Counted from the first letter of the stretch, positions 8,472-17,966 are shown. The stretch: DNA of 64,000 nucleotides from an uncultured Flavobacteriales bacterium (GCA_946479285.1 CAMLFH010000007.1:124001-188000), one strand, 5' to 3'. Numbers and translations: made by a program. The notes: generated from the letters alone by a model not told the origin.

Positions 8472-9194
8472 TTATAATCTATCCGGATTCGGAGTCAGCC
8501 GAATTACTCGTCCGATCATCATTCCTGCTTCTTCCATTTCAATCTGAATATCAGAAAGAGTATTCATAGATTCAAAGTAACGTGTCTCCGTATTGTATTC
8601 AGAACCCGAAACCTCAATTGAAGCAGGATTCTTTTTCCAATCCAGGACAAATTCAAAATTACCGTTCGAATCTGGCTTAACCGTCTGTAAGACTCTGCCT
8701 TTTGTATTTTTCAGCTGAATTGAGATCCCTTCAAATGAATCGGACTGAATCCGGATCTTTCCTTTGGCAACTTTTTCTTTAGAATGATCGATTGGCCTGT
8801 AAGCAATTGTCCCGACAATAACCGGATGGATCAGAACAGTGGTATCAACAGCCTCAGGATTTTTAGGTATTTCCGTTTGAGAAAAACTATGAACCGCCGA
8901 AAAAGTAGTCAACGCCAATCCCAAAACAACTGCTCTCAAATCAAATACAGGAGCAAAAACCGGTTGATTCAATTTGTAAACATGATCCAACTGGGGTTTG
9001 GAGAATCTTCCACACACTTTTTCGTTTTTATGGTTTTCCAGGTAATTCACAATGGTAAAATCCGGCATCCCGGTAAAATCAATGACCGAATGGTCACAAG
9101 ACCCGCAGAAACGGCCATTTGTCTCCGGCTGCATGTCATTCCAGCTCTTATCACAAGGATTTGGAATGGAATATTGGATGGATTTCGACTTCAT
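8472..9194 (-). CDS. Four-cysteine N-terminal module / one-TM / beta-domain protein, array copy 1 (promoter-proximal)
   Basis: This is the first gene of the minus-strand array (240 residues). It has PCDKSWNDM, GRFCGSCDHSVIDF, MPDFTIVNYLENH and VCGRF, so the four cysteines are kept although MSD has become MPD. The membrane segment is RAVVLGLALTTFSAVHSFSQ. The outside part contains KGKIRIQSD, NGNFEFVLDW and the tail MMIGRVIRL. It starts with ATG at 9192-9194; the promoter of the four-gene unit should lie in 9195-9320, but I find no clear box there. As for the other copies, the family is recognisable but no function can be given. Confidence 0.78.
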   Translation of the reverse strand: MKSKSIQYSIPNPCDKSWNDMQPETNGRFCGSCDHSVIDFTGMPDFTIVNYLENHKNEKVCGRFSKPQLDHVYKLNQPVFAPVFDLRAVVLGLALTTFSAVHSFSQTEIPKNPEAVDTTVLIHPVIVGTIAYRPIDHSKEKVAKGKIRIQSDSFEGISIQLKNTKGRVLQTVKPDSNGNFEFVLDWKKNPASIEVSGSEYNTETRYFESMNTLSDIQIEMEEAGMMIGRVIRLTPNPDRL

Positions 9195-9316
9195 AGTATG
9201 ATTTTTTTGACAGTACAGTGTATAACTCCAAAAGTTCAGAACTATTTTGTGGATTTATTAACTTCCCGTTTGATCGATTCGTTTTTTTATTAAATTTATT
9301 CAAAACCAGTTTGTTA

Positions 9317-9523
9317 ATGATCCGAATAAAACGATTTCAGAGAACACTAATCATACTGTTAGCCGCCATTAATTCGCTTTTCTATTCCAGTTCGCGTTAC
9401 CACTCGCTGCCTGAGATTCTTTCCACCACAGTTCTCTTTACCGGAACAGTTACGCTATTCGTATTTAGCTATGTATACATACAAAACAGTTCGCGCAGAA
9501 AGAAAGCAAAGGTTAAATCCTAG
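9317..9523 (+). CDS. Small hypothetical membrane protein
   Basis: A possible 68-residue protein beginning MIRIKRFQRTL with two hydrophobic segments (about 10-22 and 34-52) and a basic tail RRKKAKVKS. The frame is open further upstream to 9218, but the upstream part looks like intergenic sequence, so I prefer the internal ATG at 9317. The basic ends with hydrophobic middle fit a small inner-membrane protein, but there is no family match I recognise and no operon support. It lies in the 409-bp gap between the paralogue array and the S9 peptidase. Apart from this frame I see nothing else in that gap. Low confidence. Confidence 0.35.
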   Translation: MIRIKRFQRTLIILLAAINSLFYSSSRYHSLPEILSTTVLFTGTVTLFVFSYVYIQNSSRRKKAKVKS

Positions 9524-9603
9524 TTAATCCCGCATTTCCTGCTTTTTTATAGTCCTCAAATTGACTTTTTTAGGTATTTTTGAGCAACTTCGAAAAAAAG
9601 CTA

Positions 9604-11634
9604 ATGGGTAAAAGTTCTATTTTCCTGGCACTGATTGCTGGCGCACTTGTACAATTTCAGGCAAAAGCGCAAGAATTTACTCCTGAAAAAATGTGGTCTC
9701 TCAATCGAATTTCAGGAACGATGGGTTCATCCAATGAAGAATGGATGATCTATCAGAGCACCAAAACCGATTACACGGTTAACAAAAGCAAAACGAGCAC
9801 TTTTTTGGTCGAATTGAAAACCGGGAAAACAAGTACCCTGGACCTTGACGGAGCCTGGAACTTCATCTGGAATTCAGAAAACCAATTGGTTTTCCTGCAA
9901 TCAGCAGGCTCGGAAATCGAATTAAAAAGCTTAAATCCTTCTACGAAATCAATCAAAGTAGTGCACAATTTTGGAGCAACAGCAGTTGAAGGTATTGCTC
10001 TGAGTCCGGATGGAAAACGATTTGCAACGCTGGAGCCCTTAAAAATCAAACAAACGGTCAAAGATAAATACCCGGATCTTCCACAAACTTCTGGCAGAGT
10101 GGAAACCGATTTGATGTATCGCCACTGGAACCAATGGTCATCTGCCGAAGCGCCCCATTTATATTGGTATGAATCATCTGCAGAAGGTAAATTCACCAGG
10201 AAAGCGGATGTGATGCAAAGTGAAAACTTTCCTTCCATTACCGGACCATTCGGTGGAATAGAAAGCGTTTGTTTCAGCAAAGACGGACAAACCATTTTTT
10301 ACTCAACAAAAAAGTTGAGTGGAAAAAACTTTGCTCAATCCACCAATTCAGAGATTTACGCTTACAAAACTTCGGATAAATTCACCACCATTCTTTCTTC
10401 TGCTCACAAAGGTTATGACACGAACCCGGCTATCAATTTCACCGGGAAAACGCTTGCATGGCTGAGCATGGAAAAAGACGGTTTTGAGGCTGACAAGAAC
10501 CGAATCCGGATCATGGATCTGGAAAGCAGACAGGAAAAAGACCTGACTGCGGGAATGGATGTCAGCGTGAATGATTTTGCCTGGCACCCTTCCAAAGAAA
10601 TTATTTATTTCACAGCTACTATCAAAGCTACCAAGCAATTGTATTCTCTAGATGTGAAGACAGGGAAAATTCAGCAATTGACTTCAGATCGTTGTGACTA
10701 CGTAAGTTTCAGCGTTATGAAAGACCGCATTTTGCTGGAAAGACAAGACATGATCCATCCAACAGATATTTGGATATTCACACCGAAAACAAGCTTCAAT
10801 GAGCAGTTGACCAATTCCAATAAAGAAGAACTAACTGGAATTGCTGAGCCAACTGTGCAAGAAAAATGGATCACCACAACGGATGGAAAAAAGATGCTCA
10901 CCTGGGTGATTTATCCGCCGAATTATGATCCTGCGAAGAAATATCCGGCTTTACTTTATTGCCAGGGAGGCCCTCAAAGTCCTGTTTCACAATACTTCTC
11001 TTACCGTTGGAATTTCCGTTTGATGGCTTCACAGGGATACATTGTCATTGCTCCAAACAGAAGAGGACTTCCCGGATTCGGGCAGGAATGGAACGATGCC
11101 ATTTCGAAAGATTGGGGCGGGCAGGCAATGCGTGATTATTTAACGGCTACAGACAGCTGTGTGGCTCAAATTCCGTCCATCAACAAGGACAAACTTGGAG
11201 CAGTTGGAGCCAGTTACGGTGGATATTCTGTTTATTATTTAGCAGGAATTCATGAAAACCGTTTCAAAGCTTTCATTTCGCACTGCGGTTTATTCAACCT
11301 GGAAAGCTGGTATGGTACAACGGAAGAATTATTCTTCGCGAATTGGGATATCGGCGGACCTTATTGGCTTCCGGAGAACAAAGAGTTGTATGCGAAGAAC
11401 AGTCCACATAAGCTGGTCGACAAATGGAATACTCCGATGCTTGTAATTCACGGAGGAAAAGATTTCCGCGTTCCCGAATCAGAAGGAATGCAGGCATTCC
11501 AGGTTCTTCAACTAAAAGGAATTCCAAGTAAATTCCTGTATTTCCCGGATGAAGGACACTGGGTTACAAAGCCACAAAACAGCATGCTGTGGAACAGGGA
11601 GTTTTTCGATTGGTTAAATACCTATTTGAAATAA
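9604..11634 (+). CDS. S9 family serine peptidase (prolyl oligopeptidase type), secreted
   Basis: A 676-residue peptidase of the prolyl oligopeptidase/DPP IV superfamily. I chose the ATG at 9604 because it gives a clean signal peptide (KSSIFLALIAGALVQ, ending AKAQ); an upstream TTG would add eight charged residues. Residues about 40-400 show short repeated beta segments as in the gating propeller. The C-terminal alpha/beta hydrolase (about 415-676) has nucleophile Ser537 in GASYGG, Asp620 in HGGKDFRVP and His652 in DEGHW, a complete catalytic triad. It likely trims short peptides in the periplasm or at the cell surface. It stands alone, with the RND-type exporter 185 bp downstream. Confidence 0.92.
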   Translation: MGKSSIFLALIAGALVQFQAKAQEFTPEKMWSLNRISGTMGSSNEEWMIYQSTKTDYTVNKSKTSTFLVELKTGKTSTLDLDGAWNFIWNSENQLVFLQSAGSEIELKSLNPSTKSIKVVHNFGATAVEGIALSPDGKRFATLEPLKIKQTVKDKYPDLPQTSGRVETDLMYRHWNQWSSAEAPHLYWYESSAEGKFTRKADVMQSENFPSITGPFGGIESVCFSKDGQTIFYSTKKLSGKNFAQSTNSEIYAYKTSDKFTTILSSAHKGYDTNPAINFTGKTLAWLSMEKDGFEADKNRIRIMDLESRQEKDLTAGMDVSVNDFAWHPSKEIIYFTATIKATKQLYSLDVKTGKIQQLTSDRCDYVSFSVMKDRILLERQDMIHPTDIWIFTPKTSFNEQLTNSNKEELTGIAEPTVQEKWITTTDGKKMLTWVIYPPNYDPAKKYPALLYCQGGPQSPVSQYFSYRWNFRLMASQGYIVIAPNRRGLPGFGQEWNDAISKDWGGQAMRDYLTATDSCVAQIPSINKDKLGAVGASYGGYSVYYLAGIHENRFKAFISHCGLFNLESWYGTTEELFFANWDIGGPYWLPENKELYAKNSPHKLVDKWNTPMLVIHGGKDFRVPESEGMQAFQVLQLKGIPSKFLYFPDEGHWVTKPQNSMLWNREFFDWLNTYLK

Positions 11635-11637
11635 GAG

Positions 11638-11710
11638 CCAGCCTCGGCTGGTGAAGATTGAGCAAAGCAATGACAAATTGCTTTAGGTGAAAGACAACAA
11701 GCGTTAACGC
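11638..11710. other. Cluster of three small inverted repeats between the S9 peptidase and the RND gene
   Basis: In the 185-bp gap I see CCAGCC-TC-GGCTGG at 11638-11651, an 8-bp stem AAAGCAAT/ATTGCTTT with a 5-base loop at 11664-11684, and the palindrome GCGTTAACGC at 11701-11710. None is followed by a T-run, so a classical terminator is not indicated. They may shape the 3' end of the peptidase mRNA. The remaining 109 bases are AT-rich and featureless. Confidence 0.4.
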
Positions 11711-11819
11711 AGCTATTAGGAAGTAACAAAAAATAAAGCCGATCAACACAACCACCCAAAAGCAATTATAAAATAGACTCTTCAAACAGTCTGATAAAAA
11801 ATAAAAAAAATAAAGAGAT

Positions 11820-14510
11820 ATGTGGAATAGAATAGCCAATATCATTCTGAGAAATCGTTTTATCATCCTTGCCATCATGGCATTGCTGACCGTTTTATTC
11901 GGTTATTATGCACTGACCGGTTTAAGGATCGACAATAAGTATGGAAACATGCTTCCGAAAGAAAGTCCTACACAGGTTACTTACCTGAATTTCAAGAAAA
12001 TGTTTGGCGAAGACGGATCTGCGTTAGTGATTGCTATCCAGGACAAAGATTTGTACACCAAGGAGAAATTCCTTCTGTGGAAGAACCTGGGAGATTCCAT
12101 TCTGCAAATCGACGGGGTAATTTCCGTCATCTCAGAAGCGAAACTATTCAACCTGATTAACGATACGGCAAACAGTCAGTTCACAATTAAACCGATCTTC
12201 TCGGATGTTTCTTTTAAAGAAAAATCCATTGATCAGATCAAGAGTGAAATTCGCAGAAATCCGCTTTATAGCGGCATCATGTACAATGACTCCGCCCACG
12301 TTAGTTTGATGATGGTTACCCTGGATGAAAACTTTTTGGTCGATAAAGAGAAACAGAAAGTAGTTATTGAAATCGAAGAACTGGCAAAATCCTACGAGAA
12401 ACAATTCAATCAAATGCATTTCGCCGGTTTGCCGCACATGCGTGTATTAATCGGGAAACGGGTGATGAAGGAAATGTACGTTTTCGTGATCCTTTCTATG
12501 CTGATCTCCTTCGGAATCATGTATTTCTTCTTCCGCTCAGTTCGTGTAACACTCATCAGTATCATCGTTGTTGCGATTACCGTAATCTGGGCCATGGGAA
12601 CTATCGGATTGTTCAATTACAACATTTCCATCATGATGGCGCTTATTCCACCACTCATGATCGTTATCGGGATTCCGAATTGTATTTACCTCTTCAATAA
12701 ATACCATTACGAGTTCAAACAGCACGGCAATAAGATCAAAGCACTGACGCAGGTAATCCGTAAAACAGGAACGGCTATGTGGTTAACAAACGTAACCACG
12801 GCAATCGGTTTCATGACATTCCTCTTTACAAGTTCTACCAAGTTCTTTGAATTCGGAGTTATCTCATCCGTAAACATCATGCTCTGTTATGTTGTTTCCT
12901 TGTGCCTCATCCCGATTTTCGCCTCTTTCTCCAAACAACCGAAGACAAGACATTTAAAGCACCTTGACCGTAAAGCGGCTGTGAAGTTCCTGGAAAAACT
13001 GGTGAAAATAACATCCAATAATCGTCGTGCTGTTTACATCATTACTATTCTATTGACTATTGGTACGGGTATTGGTATTTTCTTCATGAAAGTTACCGGG
13101 AATATTACGGGTGATCTACCTGCAAAAGATCCGATCCTGGTAGACATCCAGTTTATGGAAGCCAATTTTGGCGGAGCAGTTCCGTTTGAAGTATTGATCG
13201 ATTACAAGGAAAAGGGACGTTTGTTTGGTAAAAACACCATGCAAAGCGTAGAAGAAGTTCAGGATATGCTTGCCAAAGATACTTTATTCGCAAAAAGCTT
13301 GTCTATTGTAGATTTCGTGAAAGTTGTGAATATGGCTTATTACAACAACAATCCCGAGCAATACAAGATCTTTGCTACCAAAGACAAACTGCGGTTGAAC
13401 TCCTACTTAAAGAATTTATCTACAACTACCAATAATTCGACCTTATCGATCAAAGAATTAGTGGATACAACAAATCACATTCTTCGAATCCGTACTTCTA
13501 TGAAGGATTTGGGGTCGTATGAAGTTGAAGACGAGGTGCATCTGATCGAACACCGCATTGACAGCATTATGAATCCCGATAAACCGGCCTTAGAGAAATA
13601 CTATGCCAAGGTTGCAAAAGGGAAAAATCAATACATTGATTCTATCTTCGATTTATCAAGCGGAGTTTACAACAATCTAACGTCTATCTTTTCCAACGGA
13701 GACGACAAAAAACAGTATGCTTTTGATTCCGATCCGGCATTGATAAGAAACTACTTCGGAAAACCAACGTTTAAGAAAAAGCTGCGTGAAGCAATAGATA
13801 AGGAATATTACGATGTTACGCTAACAGGAACTTCCGTGGTAGCTTCCGAAGGAACAAAATACCTGGTAAGTAACTTAACTTCCAGTATTGTTTTTGCAGT
13901 TATTTCAATTGCGGCTTTGATGTGTCTATTGTTTTATTCGTTCCGAATGGTGGTCGTGTCTATGATCCCTAACTTAATTCCAATGGCAGTCACAGCCGGA
14001 ATTATGGGAATCTTCGGAATTCCATTGAAGCCTTCTACCCTATTGATTTTCTCGATTGCATTGGGTATTACGGTCGACAATACGATCCACTTCCTGGCAC
14101 ATTACCGCCATGAGTTGAAAACTAAAAAGTGGGATCTCAAAGAATGTATAGCAATCTCGATTCGTGAAACCGGTTTGAGTATTATTTATACTTCCGTGAT
14201 CTTATTCTTCGGATTCATCGTGTTCGTATTCTCTGATTTCGGGGGAACTCAGGCCTTAGGATATTTGTCTGCCATCACCTATTTTGTGGCACTTTTCACA
14301 AACCTGATCTTATTGCCGTGTTTGCTTTTAAGCTACGAACGCAGATTAACTACCAAATCATTTGAAGAACCATTGTTTGAAATCTACGATGAAGATTCGG
14401 ATGTAAGCTGGGATTTATTGACGATCGAAGGATCCGAAGATACAAATACCGAGAAACCGACTTCACCAAAAGAAGATGAAGAGCCCTCAAACGAAACAAA
14501 AGAAGACTAA
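11820..14510 (+). CDS. RND-superfamily (MMPL-type) membrane exporter
   Basis: This 896-residue integral membrane protein has the two-fold RND architecture. There is one membrane helix near 14-33, a large outside loop (about 35-215), a cluster of five helices (about 218-380), then a repeat: helix near 410-430, outside loop (about 432-675) and five helices (about 680-850). The motif GITVDNTIHFLAHYRHE in the second half is typical of MMPL/sterol-sensing exporters of Bacteroidota. The C-terminal about 50 residues are acidic and probably cytosolic. The substrate is unknown; lipids or hydrophobic molecules are usual for the group. It lies 3 bp before rfbA and probably shares its transcript. Confidence 0.88.
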   Translation: MWNRIANIILRNRFIILAIMALLTVLFGYYALTGLRIDNKYGNMLPKESPTQVTYLNFKKMFGEDGSALVIAIQDKDLYTKEKFLLWKNLGDSILQIDGVISVISEAKLFNLINDTANSQFTIKPIFSDVSFKEKSIDQIKSEIRRNPLYSGIMYNDSAHVSLMMVTLDENFLVDKEKQKVVIEIEELAKSYEKQFNQMHFAGLPHMRVLIGKRVMKEMYVFVILSMLISFGIMYFFFRSVRVTLISIIVVAITVIWAMGTIGLFNYNISIMMALIPPLMIVIGIPNCIYLFNKYHYEFKQHGNKIKALTQVIRKTGTAMWLTNVTTAIGFMTFLFTSSTKFFEFGVISSVNIMLCYVVSLCLIPIFASFSKQPKTRHLKHLDRKAAVKFLEKLVKITSNNRRAVYIITILLTIGTGIGIFFMKVTGNITGDLPAKDPILVDIQFMEANFGGAVPFEVLIDYKEKGRLFGKNTMQSVEEVQDMLAKDTLFAKSLSIVDFVKVVNMAYYNNNPEQYKIFATKDKLRLNSYLKNLSTTTNNSTLSIKELVDTTNHILRIRTSMKDLGSYEVEDEVHLIEHRIDSIMNPDKPALEKYYAKVAKGKNQYIDSIFDLSSGVYNNLTSIFSNGDDKKQYAFDSDPALIRNYFGKPTFKKKLREAIDKEYYDVTLTGTSVVASEGTKYLVSNLTSSIVFAVISIAALMCLLFYSFRMVVVSMIPNLIPMAVTAGIMGIFGIPLKPSTLLIFSIALGITVDNTIHFLAHYRHELKTKKWDLKECIAISIRETGLSIIYTSVILFFGFIVFVFSDFGGTQALGYLSAITYFVALFTNLILLPCLLLSYERRLTTKSFEEPLFEIYDEDSDVSWDLLTIEGSEDTNTEKPTSPKEDEEPSNETKED

Positions 14511-14513
14511 GTA

Positions 14514-15377
14514 ATGAAAGGAATCATTCTTGCCGGAGGTTCCGGTACACGGCTCCACCCGCTAACATTGGCCATTAGTAAACAGCTAATGCCAATTTAT
14601 GACAAACCGATGATTTACTATCCTTTGTCTATTTTGATGACTGCCGGAATTCGTGAGATCCTGATCATTTCAACTCCTCATGATCTTCCTCAGTTTAAAA
14701 AATTACTGGGCGATGGCAGCAAACTGGGCTGTACTTTTTCTTACGCTGAACAGGCAGAACCAAACGGACTTGCACAGGCATTCGTTATCGGTGAATCATT
14801 TATCGGGAACGACTCTGTTGCACTTATTTTAGGAGACAATATTTTCTACGGCGTTGGAATGGATGAATTGCTGAAAGAAAATGCAAATCCGGAAGGAGGC
14901 GTTGTTTATGCTTATCATGTAAGTGATCCGGAACGTTACGGAGTAGTTGAATTCGATGAGGTGATGAATGTGCTTTCTATTGAAGAAAAGCCCGCAAAAC
15001 CAAAATCAAACTACGCGGTTCCGGGATTATATTTCTATGACAACAACGTGATTGAGATCGCAAAGAACTTAAAACCTTCTGCACGCGGCGAATACGAAAT
15101 TACGGACGTAAATGCAGAATATCTGAAACGCGGTAATTTGAAAGTGGCCATTTTAAGCAGAGGAACTGCCTGGCTGGATACGGGCACTTTCCCTTCCCTG
15201 ATGCAAGCCGGACAATTTGTTCAGGTTATCGAAGAAAGACAAGGTCTGAAAGTGGGTTGTATCGAAGAGATCGCTTACCGAAACGGATTTATTTCTGCCA
15301 ATCAACTAAAAGAAATTGCTGAACCTCTTGTGAAAAGTGGTTATGGCACCTATTTGCTGCAACTACTGAAAAAATAA
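14514..15377 (+). CDS. rfbA: Glucose-1-phosphate thymidylyltransferase
   Basis: This 287-residue nucleotidyltransferase forms dTDP-glucose from dTTP and glucose-1-phosphate, the first step to dTDP-L-rhamnose and other deoxysugars of surface polysaccharides. The signature [11 protein letters not shown] at residues 8-18, the conserved [16 protein letters not shown] and the metal-site region [10 protein letters not shown] are all present, and the length matches RmlA. It starts three bases after the exporter stop and its own stop overlaps the polyprenyl synthase start by one base. The partner genes rfbB, rfbC and rfbD are not in this window, so the end product cannot be told. Confidence 0.95.
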   Translation: MKGIILAGGSGTRLHPLTLAISKQLMPIYDKPMIYYPLSILMTAGIREILIISTPHDLPQFKKLLGDGSKLGCTFSYAEQAEPNGLAQAFVIGESFIGNDSVALILGDNIFYGVGMDELLKENANPEGGVVYAYHVSDPERYGVVEFDEVMNVLSIEEKPAKPKSNYAVPGLYFYDNNVIEIAKNLKPSARGEYEITDVNAEYLKRGNLKVAILSRGTAWLDTGTFPSLMQAGQFVQVIEERQGLKVGCIEEIAYRNGFISANQLKEIAEPLVKSGYGTYLLQLLKK

Positions 15378-16345
15378 TGACTGGTCTTCATCAATATACT
15401 ACTTATCTTGAAAGTCAAATTTCGGGACTGAAGCTGGCTGATGAGCCGCGTAATTTGTTTGTTCCTTTAGACTATTTCCTTTCTCTTGGTGGAAAACGCC
15501 TGCGCCCGATCCTCACAGTAATCAGCGGTGAGATTTTCAATATTCCGAAAGAAGAAAGCATTCATGCCGCTTTGTGTATCGAACTCTTCCATAACTTTTC
15601 CCTGATCCATGATGATATTATGGATGAAGCTCCTGTTCGCAGAGGAAAACCTACTGTGCACACCAAATGGAATTCGAATGTTGCCTTACTTTCCGGAGAC
15701 GCCATGTTCATTGAAGGATATAAGCAATTGGCAAACTATTCAGATCATAGGCTTGCCCTCTTATTGAGACGCTTCAATGAAACAACCATTGAAGTATGTC
15801 AGGGACAACAATTGGATATGGATTTCGAAAAACTGGAAACCGTTTCTGAACCGGAATACATTGAGATGATCCGCTTAAAAACTTCCGTTTTATTAGGATG
15901 CGCTTTGGAATTCGGGGCAATTCTTGGAAACCGGGACGAAGAGATTCGACGAAACATCTACGAATTCGGTGTTTCATTGGGAATTGCTTTTCAAATCCAG
16001 GACGATATCCTGGACCTGTACGGTAATCCGGAAGTCTTCGGGAAACAGGTTGGCGGAGATGTTCTTTCCAATAAAAAAACGCTGCTTTTCTTAAAAGCCA
16101 AAGAACTGGCAAAGACCAATTCGGATAATCGTTTTACCCGGTTAGTACAAATGCTTCCGGATGCTGAAAAGGTAGAATATGCAAAAAGGTTATTCGACGA
16201 ACTTGGGGCTAAATCAGCTGCTTTTGATGCAGTGAACGGGTATTACGACCAGGCAATGAACAATTTGAAACAACTGGAGTCAAACGGCTTTAAAACGGAA
16301 GCACTTCATGCATTGGCACAATTCCTGATCACACGGGAACTTTGA
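15377..16345 (+). CDS. Polyprenyl diphosphate synthase (possible GGPP synthase)
   Basis: A 322-residue trans-isoprenyl synthase that joins IPP units to an allylic diphosphate. The first aspartate-rich motif is LIHDDIMDEAPVRRGKPT and the second is FQIQDDILDLYG, and GGKRLRP near residue 37 binds IPP. There is no two-residue insertion in the first motif and Phe is five residues before it, a pattern compatible with C15-C20 products, but chain length cannot be settled by eye. It overlaps rfbA by one base. The carotenoid cyclase/hydroxylase operon lies just downstream on the other strand, so it could supply GGPP (CrtE role); a housekeeping role in quinone or undecaprenyl synthesis is the alternative. 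Confidence 0.88.
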   Translation: MTGLHQYTTYLESQISGLKLADEPRNLFVPLDYFLSLGGKRLRPILTVISGEIFNIPKEESIHAALCIELFHNFSLIHDDIMDEAPVRRGKPTVHTKWNSNVALLSGDAMFIEGYKQLANYSDHRLALLLRRFNETTIEVCQGQQLDMDFEKLETVSEPEYIEMIRLKTSVLLGCALEFGAILGNRDEEIRRNIYEFGVSLGIAFQIQDDILDLYGNPEVFGKQVGGDVLSNKKTLLFLKAKELAKTNSDNRFTRLVQMLPDAEKVEYAKRLFDELGAKSAAFDAVNGYYDQAMNNLKQLESNGFKTEALHALAQFLITREL

Positions 16346-16390
16346 TTTTCCATTTGGCAAAAATCCCCTATCTTAGAGGAAAATCAAACG

Positions 16391-16792
16391 ATGAGAACAC
16401 TTAGACTTCCCCTTTTCACATGCATTGCGGTACTTGTTCTTCTACTCGATTCTTGCGGCAAATATCCGGATGGCCCTAATTTTTCAATCCTGTCACGCAA
16501 AACCCGCATTGAAAATGTATGGGTATTGAAAGAAGTCATACACGTAAACGGTTCTGTAGAACAAAACCCTACTCCCGGATACACCACTGAATACACCAGC
16601 GATGATAAAGTCATTCATACCAATGGCGAAGTTACTTTAAACGGCGAATGGGATCTGGTAAATGACAAGAAAGATCTTTTTGTCTCCTATGAGGGAATAG
16701 GAAGTACCACTTATGAAATAAGAAAGCTGAAATCGAATGAACTTTGGTTGAAAACCCATTCGGGTGAAGTTCTCAAATACGAACCGGATTAA
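16391..16792 (+). CDS. Small lipocalin-like lipoprotein (hypothetical)
   Basis: A 133-residue protein with a signal peptide and lipobox LLDSC, giving lipidated Cys22. The rest consists of alternating short strands (NVWVLKEVIHVNG, GEWDLVNDK, LWLKTHSGEVLKY), which resemble the small lipocalin-like beta-barrel lipoproteins common in Bacteroidota. It starts 45 bases after the polyprenyl synthase and its end overlaps the convergent cyclase gene by four bases. The function is unknown. The lipoprotein call is firm, the fold call weak. Confidence 0.7.
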   Translation: MRTLRLPLFTCIAVLVLLLDSCGKYPDGPNFSILSRKTRIENVWVLKEVIHVNGSVEQNPTPGYTTEYTSDDKVIHTNGEVTLNGEWDLVNDKKDLFVSYEGIGSTTYEIRKLKSNELWLKTHSGEVLKYEPD

Positions 16793-17484
16793 TCGACCTT
16801 CTTTTTCTTATGCTGCTTCAACACTTCGTGGATAAACACAATTGGAAGTAACATACTCAAATTGTAGTAAAGATCTTCCAAAGGAATGGTCCCGATCCGG
16901 ATTCCCATGATGTGATTCTCAGAATACCAAACCACAGGTTCATCTGTAAAGAAACCCGTCAATGCTCCATTCACAATCAAAAACGGAACCAGGCAAACCA
17001 GGAATGCCAATGCAAAATAGTTGAACCACTTTGCTTTCAATCGAAAGTGGATCCCGATGATCAGTAAGCTGGAAAGGGAACAAGCAGTTAAAGTGTACCA
17101 ATTCCGAAGGTAAAAGATCGTAAGCAGCAATCCTGAAAGAACCATCGCAAAGGCAAAAGCACGACCTAAGAGATCCAATTTCAAATTTGGGAAATAGCCT
17201 CTGATCACTTCATAAACAAAAACGCAGGCATAAGGAACAACCAGGAAGAATAAGACTTCTTCCAATGGTAAACGAAACAAATAGATTCCCCGGACATATT
17301 TCGGGTTGAAGCCCCAAACTTCGTGAACGGTAAAATAATTATCCCACAATAAAAAGAACAAACCAACGAGAAGTATTGCGGGAAAAACGGTTCTCCAGTG
17401 TTTATAGAAATGAATCTTCTTATCGAAACTCAATAGAAATGGGAAAACGATTGTTCCGAAGATGATCCACAAATACAAACTCAT
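16789..17484 (-). CDS. crtY: Lycopene cyclase (fused CrtYc-CrtYd type)
   Basis: The 231-residue membrane protein has two related halves, each with the cyclase signature: PLEE at 73-76 and PLED at 201-204, both in hydrophobic helices. This is the small-subunit lycopene cyclase type (CrtYc/CrtYd fused), which forms beta-ionone rings on lycopene without the flavin domain of classic CrtY. About six to seven membrane helices can be counted. The start overlaps the crtZ stop by four bases (ATGA), so it is translated with crtZ and the CruF-like gene. Whether it makes one ring or two cannot be read from sequence; the CruF partner suggests monocyclic products (inference). Confidence 0.88.
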   Translation of the reverse strand: MSLYLWIIFGTIVFPFLLSFDKKIHFYKHWRTVFPAILLVGLFFLLWDNYFTVHEVWGFNPKYVRGIYLFRLPLEEVLFFLVVPYACVFVYEVIRGYFPNLKLDLLGRAFAFAMVLSGLLLTIFYLRNWYTLTACSLSSLLIIGIHFRLKAKWFNYFALAFLVCLVPFLIVNGALTGFFTDEPVVWYSENHIMGIRIGTIPLEDLYYNLSMLLPIVFIHEVLKQHKKKKVD

Positions 17485-17966
17485 TTAGCAGCTTTCTTTT
17501 GTTTGAAGATTTTTTTCGCCTCGCTGTAATACTTCATCGGCACAATCAGCAAGCCGAAACATTCTCCGTCTTCCTTATTCAAATGTTTGTGATGCATTTT
17601 ATGTGCACGCCTGATCGCTAAGAAATAAGGTGTATCGATCTCACGGATCCATTTAAACCGGCGGTGAATAAATACATCATGAATGAGAAAATAAGTAAAT
17701 CCGTAAGCCATGATGCCAAATCCCATCCACACAAATCCATACTGCTTGTACATTAAACCCAGCATGATCCCTAACCAGCTTGGAACTGCAAAAATGAGAA
17801 AGAATACATCGTTGCGTTCAAAGAAACCAGGTTCTCCCTGGTGATGGTCCCTGTGGAAATACCACATAAAACCATGCATGGCAAACTTGTGTGCAGACCA
17901 TGCCGCGAACTCTGTAACGAAGAAAGTTGCTATTAAGATCAATATGCCTGCCCAGGTTGGAATCAT
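17481..17966 (-). CDS. crtZ: Beta-carotene hydroxylase
   Basis: A 161-residue di-iron membrane hydroxylase of the fatty-acid hydroxylase superfamily that adds 3-hydroxyl groups to beta-rings, giving zeaxanthin-like carotenoids. The histidine clusters are HKFAMH (26-31), HRDHH (38-42), HDVFIH (96-101) and HKMHH (122-126), as expected for the di-iron centre. The length fits CrtZ. It overlaps both neighbours by four bases (ATGA at each side), which makes one operon with the cyclase and the CruF-like gene certain in practice. Confidence 0.93.
   Translation of the reverse strand: MIPTWAGILILIATFFVTEFAAWSAHKFAMHGFMWYFHRDHHQGEPGFFERNDVFFLIFAVPSWLGIMLGLMYKQYGFVWMGFGIMAYGFTYFLIHDVFIHRRFKWIREIDTPYFLAIRRAHKMHHKHLNKEDGECFGLLIVPMKYYSEAKKIFKQKKAAK

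Noticed and set aside
6198..9194. Toxin-immunity or prophage interpretation of the paralogue array
   Set aside because: No toxin, integrase or phage gene is nearby, base composition is like the neighbours, and all copies have the same domain order.
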